The notes beneath the pieces were generated by a model. The model saw only the letters and a program-made list of their open reading frames with translations. It was not told the origin of the DNA and did no database searches. Below are positions 14,793 to 27,200 of a DNA stretch of 64,000 bases, in pieces (positions within the stretch are counted from its first letter, which is position 1; every line of letters begins with the position of its first letter). Location: the NCBI GenBank assembly GCA_025267735.1, contig CM046309.1:59151319-59215318 (forward strand), read 5' to 3'. This DNA is from Mactra quadrangularis. Its lineage: Eukaryota > Mollusca > Bivalvia > Venerida > Mactridae. A program made the translations under genes and the position numbers.

Positions 14793-14829
14793 AATGCTTG
14801 CATATGGTATTTCATTTAAATGTAATATC

Positions 14830-15830
14830 ATTTCTTGTTTACAAATATAAGACGAAAGAGTATATATCTATTTTTACTTTTTTTACTTTAAAGTCTATGG
14901 GTGTCTTATTTTTTCACGATATCTATAGTTAATGGGTTTTCAATTGATCAATCATTAATATTGGATATAAATTTGGTTAAACTGTCACAATAGAGTTTCT
15001 ATGTATATCAATGATAACGATTTGTTGTAAAATGTTAAAATCAATGTTTGGAAAGAAATTTACATTTTTCAATAAGCTTATTATTCCATGCCCGGTCTCC
15101 TGATCGACATTATTTATCTTCAATCAACCATAGTTAATTTGGTATTCCGCGTATTTTTTTTTCTAAGAACGCACCATACATGTTTATAAGGATAAAAAAA
15201 TAGAAAAAACTTTCCTTTCAACCAACTCTAATGTTTAAAGGCTGGAGACCAAAAACAAAACTAGATTTCTCTGCAGTCTAAGCGAAGTGACAGACGATCT
15301 CAATCTATGATATTTAAAGGTATATTCTAAAAGTTCAAGTTTAGGTGTGAAACTTAAATATTTCTATAAATAATATATGAAGATATGAAATTAAGTGATT
15401 TGTTAACTGATATTGACGATATTGGTGATGGTATTATTTATTACGGATATATTCAGAAATATTAATAAAATGAGAGAGGGGAATCCGTGACTTTGTGAGT
15501 TTATTCTATGAGTTTATTACTTACATTGTGTATACTAATGAATACTTTATAGAAAAAATGAGACTTAAATGAAAATTAAGCTGGATATTTAATAAGTATT
15601 GACTTCACAGAATTAGGTTAGTTTGTATTTATTTATACGAATAATCAGAAAAAAATACAACATTAATTACGAAAGGTACTTTATTTTTCATTTAAAATAA
15701 AATATACAAAATTGATAACTAATAAATTGTCTGTGCATAGCTTAAAATAAAAACTTTTAAATTCGCTATCATACGTGCTAGAGCCGAATCTAGAAATATG
15801 TCTGTAAGAATCCAATGTAAGAATTTGTAT
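14830..15830. other. Intergenic, no recognisable feature
   Basis: AT-rich DNA with stops in all frames; no gene, repeat or RNA recognised. Confidence 0.5.
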
Positions 15831-15837
15831 TGGCATT

Positions 15838-16105
15838 AGCGCCGTGTCAGCACAATTTATGTAATTTTACGACGTCCAGTGCACCTAACCTTGCTTTCCT
15901 GGACCCTTGTCTATAACCAGTACTCACCTACCCTTCCAAAAGACCGAAAACTTCTACACATATCTTAATAATGGAGGAAAATTAACATTATTGTCAAATT
16001 TTTATGGAAGCGTATAACCTCCCTGGATGGGATTCGAACCCGTACCCCCTCAGGACACGAGATTCCTAATCCCGGTGCGCTATCAACTGTGCCACTGACC
16101 CGGGT
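15838..16105 (-). mobile_element. SINE family B
   Basis: Minus-strand copy with head complement 'actgacccgggtt' at the right end; diverged. Confidence 0.8.
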
Positions 16106-16163
16106 TATGAGAAATTTAGGAGCCAACTATGAACAAAAATTCACACAGAGTCATACTTGATTC

Positions 16164-16245
16164 CAAACTCCTCACAGTGCTTACGTCACGCTTTGCTACT
16201 TCAATTATTGATTTAATAAAAGGAAATAACCGCTGCGGGAGTTTG
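16164..16245. mobile_element. 82-bp mini-element with 9-bp target duplication
   Basis: Starts CAAACTCC and ends GGGAGTTTG; flanked on both sides by ACTTGATTC (16155-16163, 16246-16254). A second copy is at 28406-28480. Confidence 0.75.
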
Positions 16246-16254
16246 ACTTGATTC

Positions 16255-17107
16255 TGGTATGGAGTTCATACTTCACCAAAAACGCAGGAAGTTGTACCTT
16301 TACAAACTTTCAAACAGTCTGTGATAACCTGGGAACTTCTAGGAAGTCTTGGAACTAGATTATCAAAAATCTTACGCTGAAATTACGATACGATATAGAC
16401 AGCTTTACGACTAAAATGGTCGTAAGACTATTGATAATACAGGCCCCAGAACCCCTGATCGCTATTTTAGAGTCATCTATTCAAACGAAAAATATTGATT
16501 ATATCAATAATAGGCTTAGAGAAATTTGACATCTTTAATTCTGTAAAATGTTATGATATGATCAGATCGATGGTTGCCTGCAAGACTGTAGTAAGTGCAT
16601 TTAGTAAAAGAGTAAGTTACGTACTACAGTCCTGCGGGCAAGACTATAGATATAAGAATACTAACAGATAATATTACGAAACTTATTATTGATAATTTCT
16701 GTTCTTTCACGTATAAATCAATTTTCTAAACGTGGCATGTTTTGTAATTTTAGGTTTTGCTCCCGTTCTTATTTGGGGGCACTTCAGACGGAAATAATAT
16801 GATATCGTTTGAAAGTAATTATTTTTATTGAAAACAAATTTAAACATTCAGTGCTATTCATCGCTATATATTATATAATTTTTTTTATAAAAAAAAATCT
16901 TGTTTTTAATCGATAATAATAATTGAGGTTATTTTCGAAAATATGCATTAATCAGATATTTTTGACAGATAGTCTCTTTCTTTTGTCGGATTGACGCGCA
17001 AATTTAAAAAAATCACCCATCCAGGATAAATTTCTAAAAGTGAAATCGTCTTTATTTATAACGTTCAAGGTTGAATATGAAACTTTATCTTAATAATTAT
17101 TTTAATT
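16255..17107. other. Intergenic, AT-rich; one hairpin
   Basis: No gene seen. A 70-nt imperfect palindrome lies at 16573-16642 (arms 'gactgtagta' / 'tactacagtc'). Confidence 0.4.
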
Positions 17108-17116
17108 ATCGTACAG

Positions 17117-17513
17117 CAATCTCCGTAAACAGATATCCTGTAGAGCGTTGTCGTACAGGATCTCTACTGTCTCCGTGGAAGGTCACGTCGAGATGAACTT
17201 TGTTTCGACCAATCAATGCGTAGCTTTCATCTAGACGAAACACTATTTATAGCATTTTTATTTCGTTATTTCTATTTTTAGACCAAGTTTTGCAAGCTAA
17301 TATAACAGCGGTATTATTCACTGTCTGCGATTGAACGGATCATTTCAAATTGCGTGACGTAGACGATGTAAACAAGTTACGTATCATAACAATTTCGTCA
17401 TTAATATTATGATGAGAAAAGGTCACCTGAACGTGACCTTCGTTTGGAAAAGGCCAGATCTAAATTAGCGAGTATGCGAGCGGAAAAAATTAGATCGGGT
17501 TTTAATCAGATTG
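17117..17513 (+). mobile_element. 397-bp MITE family Q, 9-bp target duplication
   Basis: Ends CAATCT/AGATTG, flanked by ATCGTACAG on both sides (17108-17116, 17514-17522). Same length as the copies at 32618 and 38272. A 9-bp duplication suggests a Mutator-like source. Confidence 0.85.
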
Positions 17514-17949
17514 ATCGTACAGTAGCTTCCCAGATTTATGAACAAATGGATTTTTTTAATAAAAAAAACTTATTGCAGTAGTTTTACAATATATTTATTC
17601 CTCATTTGTTTAAAATATTTTGAATCATATGTAGATAAATTAATAAATGCGGATTTTGGAAATTGTTCAGATGATTATTTTCGTCGGTAAATGTGATTAG
17701 TCCATTAAAACAGCAGCGTGTTCAGTTGCTTTGAACGTTCCAAAAACGTTCCGTGTCGGAACAACTCAATCCATAGACAACTCTACCCGAGACAACTCAA
17801 TCTCCTACTAACGGATTGAGTTGTTCCAACTTTGAGTTGAGTATTGCACGGGTTGAGTTGTCTTCGGTTTGAGTTCTTCCGTACCCGTAACGTTAGGCTA
17901 ACAGTAGTTACTGAACACGGGGCAGGACTTAGACCTTAGGGTTTTGTCA

Positions 17950-18238
17950 TATTTATTTATTTATTAGGGTTTACGCCGTATCAACACAATTTAGGTCATT
18001 TCACGGCGTCCAGCGCACCTAACCTAGCTTTCCTGGACCATTGTCTATAACCAGTACTCACCTACCCTTCCACAAGGCCGGAAACTTCTCCATATTATCT
18101 AATCAATGGAGGAAAATCGACATTATTGTCAAATTTTCATGGAAGGGTATAACCTCCCCGGGTGGGATTCGAACCCGCACCCCTCGGGCACGAGATTCCA
18201 ACTTCCGGCGCCCTACCAACTGCGCTATCGACCCGGGT
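17950..18238 (-). mobile_element. SINE family B just upstream of copine
   Basis: Complete copy with a perfect 14-bp duplication TTAGGGTTTTGTCA (17936-17949, 18239-18252). It ends 48 bp before the copine ATG (34 bp after the duplication), so it lies in the promoter, 5' UTR or first intron. Confidence 0.9.
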
Positions 18239-18286
18239 TTAGGGTTTTGTCAGAAATTGTATATTTATCTAATATCTAGGATAAAG

Positions 18287-21200
18287 ATGAACTACCCAGA
18301 GTTGAATCATCTGACCGGAAGTACGATAGAAATATTGATCAGTTGTACAGACCTCGCTGATTTAGATGATTTCACAAAATCTGATCCTATGTGTGTATTA
18401 TTCTACAAACAATATGGGCAATGGAAGGAAGTTGGACGAACGGAAGCAATACGTAATACACTAAATCCAAAGGTAGGTGACAAACTTGTATAATACCAGT
18501 TTCCAATTGGTGGATTGTGTACCTGATGGGCCTGGTAGCTCACATTTTACTAACACCCCGTACATGTACATGGCCATACTAGTCAATAATAACTTTAAGT
18601 CTATAACAAGAAGCATTCTCGTACCCCGAGGTTATAAAGATTCTCATTCTAACTAGTATTGAGAATCCTACTAGGCTCTGGGTACGAGAATGCCCTGAAG
18701 AAGAATAAAAAAAACTGTCCCGTGGTGACCATGCAAGTGGACACTACCTCAGTGTGATTTTAACTAAATTGACCGATTTACGTTGGTTGGTGTCATATAA
18801 CAATATTGATGTTTCATCTGAGCCAAAGAAACATAACTAATCCTTGGAAAACAAGAGAACTGAGAGGAGCGTGATTTAAAAAGATGAGTAAAATGTTGCA
18901 AAATAGAGCTAAAGTACAGGCCCTATAAACTAAACACTCATAAAAGATAGCAAACTCTGTTTTTCCGGAGCCTTTATCAAGAAATTATTTCATGAATCAA
19001 ATTACATTTTGAACATCGACGCCATATTGTTCATTTGATAATGACATAACGTCGTCATTGACGTCGCGACGTCGTTTGGCGTTGTAACGTCATTTGGCGA
19101 CAAAATGTTAAGTTAAACACTGTGGGTAAGCATTTAAAGCTGTATTTAATATAACAACCACGTGGTTTTATTGATGAAGTTTCTCAATCCATACTGCTCT
19201 GCTAGTTGCCGTTCAGTTCGTTCGGCTGCATACATTTTCTGTAGAACACCAAATGCAACATCCTTCTCCGTATGTTCCAACAATCCAAAATGCGCATTAA
19301 TAGGTCGAGTCTTCTGAAGTTTGATGTCCCTTAGATGTTCCGTCATCCTCGTGCCTAACTCTCTTATAAAACCGGTATTTGACGATATTTGTTTTATTTC
19401 ATTGGAAAATTCATCCCTTCGCGAAACAAAAGTAGCCAAACGTCAGTTTTTCCATTGTTCATCCCATCTAACGTTAAGTTACAAGAATATAACCGATTGG
19501 GGTGCGTCACAGTCCTAAATGACCGTAAATACTTAAAGAGACTAGATTCTATCAGTACCTGCATGTAAGATTTGCAATGCTTCTGTTAAATTCAGCTGAG
19601 ACACAACGAATCTAAAAGCCCACAATATATAGTGATACGTATCGCGATACGATACCAGCGTATGGCAGTATATCGCGGTACGCTTCTGGCGTATTGTGAC
19701 AAACCTAGTTATTTTATATTATATTTTCAGTTTGTTGAGACATTTATGTTAGAATACGATCCTGTATTACAACATAACCTTATGTTTAGTTTATATGATA
19801 TAGACAACAGGTAATTTATCTATACAAATATATACATATTTTGTAAATACTTCTTGTCACATTTTTATTCATGATCTGTAATTTTTCATTTACTGTTGTG
19901 TTTGTATATACGTGTACTTTATCATGATCTCTTCATATTTGGAGGCAATAAAGAACATCTATCTATCTATCTATCGAGTAATATATTTGATTTTGTGAAA
20001 CTTTTCTACAATAACTATAGTTACAATATCTTCGTCTACGAGCCTGATTTTTTATCACAATACGTCATACACATCCATTAAAGTTATAAAAATAGAAATT
20101 ACGAAATCAAAATGTGATTAATAGTGTTTTCGTCTAGATGAAAGCTACGCATTGATTGGTCGACACAAAGTTCATCCTTCCACGGAGACAGTAGAGATCC
20201 TGCACGACAACGCTCTACAGGATATCTGTTTACGGAGATTGATTTGATCACCGTTCATAACAAATGATAATGAAGGTTGTTAATTAAAACAGCAAACACC
20301 CGGGTTGGTAGCACAGTTGGTAGATAGGATTTTGAATATAGTGTCCCGAATAGGGTACGGGTTCGAATCCTACCCGGGAGATTATACCCTTACATGAAAA
20401 TATTCTCCCTCCTACCAATGATTCTTAATCATGTAAGGCAGTAATCAGTCACTAACAAAAGTATGCGCCTAGTAGTTGGTTAACAGCTGAATCCAGATAC
20501 ATGAATTTAGCCTTTCCGAGAACAGTGAGTAGGTTGACTGACTGCCGTTATATTATCTATACAATGTGTTGCTACGGCGTAAAACCCAACAACAAAAAAA
20601 CAAAACAAAAATCTTGAGACAATTAGTACAATATTTAATATTTCAGTTCCTCAGATCTGAGATGTCATGATTTTGTTGGTTCTGTAGAAACAACATTAAC
20701 TGAATTGTTAGATCCACGTAAAGATATTTGTACGATTTGTAAAACTTTACGTGTTCAAGGTAACTTGATTCTTTTAACCTCGTCATATAAATTGATTGCA
20801 TTTAGAATGGAATGAATATTTTTAACTTTTTGACTTTAGCAAATCTGTTATTGAGTATATGTTAATGATTGTCAAAATATGCAGTCCATATTAATTATTT
20901 AGAATTCTAACATATTCTAAAATTGATTAGACAACAGCAGTACCATCTAAGCCAATCCCACTGCTTAAAAAGGGTTTTGCTCGTTGATAAATCAAACTGC
21001 ATCTCATGTTCTATCCTATATATTACAGGGCTGGGGCGCCACGTGCAGAAATTGACACATAAAATTTACGAGCTTTTCAATCAGCGACAATGCACGGGCG
21101 CCTCGTGCAGAAATTGACACATGAAATTAACAAGTTTTTCAATCAGTTACAACGCACGGGCGCCTCGTGCAGAAATTGACACATGAAATTGACAAGTTTT

Positions 21201-24200
21201 TCAATCAGTTACAACGCACGGGCGCCTCGTGCAGATATTGACACATGAAATTGACAAGCTTTCCAATCAATTACAACGCACGGGCGCCCCGTGCCACGTG
21301 CAGAAATTGACACATGAAATTGACATGCTTTCCAATCAGTTACAGTGCACGGAACACCCCTGCAGGAAAGATCACGTGATTTTAACAAACTGTCTCCTTT
21401 ATAAAAGCGTCAAATATATAGATAAATAAAAGCAAACAAGTGATTTAAATAAATGAGTCAAAATGACGAACGCAATTATTTTTGTACATAATTTTTTATT
21501 CAAGACTGGGTAGGAATTACGTCACTATATTACGACGAATAGTTCCCGTTCAAAAAATTGGTTTTCATTGGCCAATGGTTCTGTGGTATTTCAAACATTA
21601 CTAATTACCTTCCCGGTTGCAAGAAGTTATGACTTACGACAAATTATGTGACAAAATTATTTGTAAAATGGGTAAAAATGGTCCAACTTCTGTATAAGTG
21701 TCAAATTGACAGGAACATACATACATACTGTTTTGACTCACGATGCCGTACGATCGATTTGTAAAAAAACTTCATTGATAAATTTCATATCAAACTGCTA
21801 CTCATGCTCTATCTTAAACATAAACAATTTCACAAAAAAAACATTTCATTAAAAATTGAAAATGGGGGCTGTAAAAAGTTAGTGGACAGACGGACCGTCC
21901 ACTCAGTTTCTAAAAGTCACTGGACGAATGGTGATTTCGTTGGACTCGGTCCACGATCCACAGTGACTGGCTAAATTCGAAGACTGAATCCAACAAATAT
22001 AAGTTGTCGTTTTGTTCACATATATTGAGTAGCTAAATATAGCCGATTCAGGAAGTCATTATCTCTCTCTGTCTTTTACAGGTACATCGAAAGCACGTGG
22101 AATCATCAGTATTACGTCAGAAGTTGTAAAAGAGTCACGTGATCAAGTTTCCTTGCACGTGGGAGGTCACAAACTTAACAAAAATGGAAAAATAATTATG
22201 AGTAAAGTAAATTGATAACTTTATATTTAGATATCTTGTATTTTATGTAGAAGAACTACAGTTTCACAACCATTAACAGTCTAATACGGGCATTTTGATT
22301 TGGAATATTAGTCTTCAATGTGGTGCTTTCCTTGTCCATTTTTCAAAATCTCTTACAGTCAAAGCCACATTCTGTACACAAACGGTCTGACTGACCTTTG
22401 TACGGAGACGCCGCGCATCATGGGTAAACTGTTTATTTACTTGAAAGCACGTGGCAATGTTTACATTCTAACAATTCCACCCTTCAAGTATACTGAACAA
22501 ATAGAGTATGAATTTTGTCTCTACTCAATAAAATGTGACTATCCAACCACCTGTCCTCATTAAATAAACGTTCTATCCGGTAGTTAAACCTTCGTCATAT
22601 CGTGTTTACATCTGTCATTCTTTACACAGTAACTTGAAATCGAAAGTAGAATACACGGTTTAACTATGCACCTATACCTACAGAGGTTTAAAAGTACTTT
22701 GTATATAAATATTTATATTCATGTAGCTATGAGTGATCATTTATGTAACATTTTAACAACGATTTTGTCAAAAAACGAAAAAAATCCAACGATTTTGTCT
22801 TCATGCGCCGCACTATATTCTGTTGCGTACCAAACGCCGAATTTTGGGACGGTTGTGCGTCTTAGTATAGAGGTGATATCTTCACCTTCTATTTATAGAA
22901 TGGTCGAAGCCATCGTCGTTAGACTAAACACAGTATATATTTACATGATATTATTAGTAAAGTACACGGAGCGGTATGTGCCGAGTGGTTACGACATTGG
23001 AATGATAATCATTTGATAGCAAGTGCCATTTTGGTTCAAAATACATCCAAACCCTACCTTTATGTTTCTTGGGTCAAGAAATATTATTCTACCAGCGAAA
23101 TAGAAGACCAGGAAGAGAACCCGAATGCGATTGTATGAGTTGTAAGAACTTGTTTCACAATCAAACAAAATAAATCAGTATCAACTAAACTAGAAAATCA
23201 ATCAATAAGATATGGAATAATAACATGTGTATTACAAATACGTTAATCACTTAATTAGTCATTCCATTATGTAAATATACAATGTAAAAATTTATACAAG
23301 ATGAAGTGATAGTTAAATAAACTGACAATATTGTACATAGTAACACTTATCTACAGAAACTAATCAACTATCTCATTTATATGTATTGATGTATTTCATT
23401 GTCACAAACTATGGAGGCCTTTTTCTGCCATAGAGCATAAACTATCAGACGTAATGTTATGGAGGCCAATTTCTGCCATAGAGCATAAAATATCAGACGT
23501 AATGTTATGGAGGCCTATTTCTGCCATAGAGCATAAAATATCAGACGTAATGTTATGGAGGCCTATTTCTACCATAGAGCATAAAATATCAGACGTGATG
23601 TTATGGAGGCATTTTTCTGCCATAGAGCATAAACTATCAGACGTGATGTTATGGAGGCTTTTTTCTGCCAAAAACATAAAATAATCAGACGTTAACTCAA
23701 CATTTTACATCCAACACAGTAGAAATTAGGGCTGTCACGATACGCCAGAAGCGTACCGCGATATATTGCAATACGCTGTCATCGTATCGCGATACGTACA
23801 ACGATATATTGTGGGCTTTTAGATTGTTGTTCCTCCGCTGTATTTGACAGAAAAATTGCAAATCTTATTTGCATTTACTGAAAGAATCTAGCGTCTTTAA
23901 GTATTTACGGTCATTTAAGACTGAGACGCGCCCCAATCGGTTAAATTTTTGCAACTTCAGATTAGATGGAATGAACAATGGAAAAACCGACGTTTCGCAA
24001 CTGTTATTTCGAAAAGGGAAGATTTTTCCAATGAAATAAAATATATCGCCAAATACCGGTACATTAAAATCGTACCACGGTACGTATTGCTGCAGATGCG
24101 TATTGCAATTTACCGGTATACCGGTTTATCGTGACAGCCCTAGTAGAAATCAAGTACTATCACATTTTATAATAACTCCTATGGTTGATAAATATTAATC

Positions 24201-27200
24201 TGATAGTCAATGCATATTTGGAAGTTTACAAAAAAAAACTTCAAACTCCCCTCAGCGATTATGTTACTATATCAAAAAGTTACAGAAGCGAAATCGCGAA
24301 AACTGATTATTTCATACTGATAGAATCTTATTATAATTATAAATCATTTTGTATATTTGTTGGGTTTAACGCCGTAGTAACACATTTCATAGGTCAAATA
24401 ACGGCGGGCAGTCAACCTACTCATTGTTCCTGGAAAGACTAAATCTCTTGATTTAGCTGTTAACCAGCTACTAGGCGCATACTTCCGTCAGTGACTGACT
24501 ACTGCCTTACATGATTTAGAATCAGTGGTAGGAGAGTGAATGACCGTTGAAAATTATTTCATGACCAAGCTCCACAAAAGTATGCCCCGCCCGAGAATCG
24601 AACTTTTGACCCATCGATAGCTACCGACTGAGCTAGCCGGACGGGTACATATCATTTTATTTTAAAGTATGTAAATCAGAGGTCTATTTTTATGTAACAT
24701 AAAATATATTTCAGCCTGATGTTTATTTAGAAATATCAAGAAGTATAGACAATGTAGATTTTCATCCTGTATTTAGAACAGAGACCTTACGTAAAACACA
24801 AAATCCAAGGTAACTTTTTATTTATTCAATTATTTCATCAAAACAGGCCAGAATGATCAACAATTATACGCAACTCATAAAGCGACCAGAACAGTTCCGA
24901 GTTCCTAAACACTGTATACACAGTATATAATGTACTTATATGGTACCCCCCCCCCCTCCCCAAAAAAATGCAGTTTTACTTAAGTTCAATTAGTGGTCAC
25001 CTTTCCATTATAAATTATTCTAATTCACAGATATGTTCATCCAAACATGGCTAAAGATTTGCTCTTTTTCAATTGACACCAACATGTTTGAGTTTTTCTG
25101 CATATGCCAAACAAATGTAGGCTTATTTCATTACCAGAATCAATGCAGATTTTGTCGACAGAGACGTGGGAAAAATAATTATCCACTAATGAAAGTAACC
25201 AAATTCATAGTCCTTTTTTCTGTGTATGCAAATAATGTTGGTATCAAGTTCTTAGCAAATGAAATGTTGAGATAAAAAGATCTATAATATTACAAATACA
25301 TGTAGTTTTTTTAATTAGGGACTTTAGTCAGTTATTTCCCCTTGTATACTCTTCACATAGGTAGGTCCTATTAGTTGGATTACTCAGATTTTACCCTTAC
25401 TTTTTAATGTCAATTTGCCAAAATTAATCTTAAATAACTTTTTTGTAAATCATTGTTTAAAATTAAAGATAAGTAATGTTAGGGTAAAGAACTACTTAAA
25501 TTTCATCACTTCTGTTAATATCTTAATTAACAAGAAAGATATTAACTGAAATATTTTGTTATCCTTACATAGAAATTCAATGATAAAATCCAAGGATTTC
25601 AACTGTTAGGACCTACTTACCAATTGGACTGCTTCAGGTTTTATCACTAAAGTCCCTAATTAAATCTCATTTCTAAAACATAGTTTGAATCATACAGTAC
25701 CCACCAAAAGTTTGGAGACATTTTCACTTTGTAGGCCAACTGAATAACTTTTAACTAGAATATGATAACTGTTTATTATGAAATGCTTTTAACTTTTGCT
25801 TTTTTTTTTGGTTATCATTATAATTATAACTGATACTTCAACATAGCATAAAAGCATTGTTATGGAACATAATTACAATAAACATGGTTTTGGAGGCTTT
25901 ACCAGGTCAGATGCTGAATCTTATAAAACGCGTTGCATTCATGCAATTTGTTTTCATTTTACCAAAATAAATCACTTAAATATATTAAAAATAATAACTT
26001 TACAAAGATAATCATCAAAATACAAGAATTTTAATAAATTTCTTTTGTCTCCAAACTTTTGGTGGGTACTTTATGTTGATAAACTGATTAATGTTGATTT
26101 TGAAATTTGTTCTGATGATTCTTTGTTTAGTCTTTTCATGCGTAAAAGAAACTTTATCATAAAATCAGAAACTTGTTTAAGAACTTTTGGAGATCACTGT
26201 GGTTTTACTTTAATCATTTTAATCACTTTTATTTTTTACAAAACTGATGGAGACCGTTAGAGCTCAGTTTACAAAAGTTCTGTAACGGTAACTGGGATAG
26301 ATTGATTGAGTTTTCCGTCTGGCATCACAGGTAACTGTTACATGTTTCTGTATTCATTTCAATATTAAATGCATTCGGATCACCTCGACCTTTTACGAAT
26401 GAACAATCTCGGAAGTATTCGTGGGGGTCTACCCTGGCGGCTTGGGTTTTTACTACCTACGCGAGGCGAAGCACAGGCGAAGCAAGTAACGGTTTTGAAA
26501 AGAAGGTCTTGTATTATACAAACAGATCTTTGTCAAAGCATATTTCTATGTTATATATTTAACTATATCGTTCAGCGATATCATTTAGCTGTGTTATTTC
26601 AAATTTATAGTCTAAAAACGAAACTATACTCATCGCCTAAACAATCGTGTATTTGTTTACTTGAACACCGGTAGTTTCAAAATGGCGTCTAAATATGTCC
26701 GAGGTTATTCGCAACCTAACACCTCGAACTTGTCCGGAAACAAAAGACTACTTCCGATTGTAACATTTGCCAATTTCCGTAACTTGCAATTACTTTCACC
26801 GGAAAAACTCGGTTTAGTTAACATCGTTGGTTCCACTTTTAACAGAAATCCCTTGATATTTATTCTAAAAGTTTAGTTCTGACTTCAAATTAAATATGGT
26901 TTAATGTCCTTTTATTGCATTGTCTTAAATAATTTATTCCAATATTGCCTCGGGTCTAATTTAAGGTCAACATGATATTTGTAACGATATATTGGTCAAG
27001 TTAAACCTATATTATCACATCACAGATGTACAGAACTAAATGGTCAATATTTCACGTCTAAATAAAACAAACAAACAACAAAATTGATTTGCAATGTCCG
27101 AACGGTTTCGTCAGTGCACTCAGTGTAATTAAATTTTAAGCAATATCAAAAGACAAAAAAGATAGTCCGAGAGCCGAGGCCGTTTATTTTCAATTTCGGG

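Noticed and set aside
18041..18286. Upstream extension of the copine first exon
   Set aside because: The extra residues come from a SINE on the opposite strand; the same peptide appears at other SINE B copies (29276, 55689, 62177).
20298..20380. Possible tRNA gene
   Set aside because: Head of a chimeric SINE with a decayed anticodon region.
22318..22563. 81-codon open frame in a copine intron
   Set aside because: No domain, no splice context and ordinary length for AT-rich noncoding DNA.
23402..23684. Open frames on both strands with repeated peptides
   Set aside because: Produced by a 48-bp tandem repeat whose length is a multiple of 3.
25033..25275. Candidate for the missing copine C2B exon (TWLKICSFSID)
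   Set aside because: The frame does not fit the exon 5 phase with the nearby acceptor and the similarity is only a few residues.
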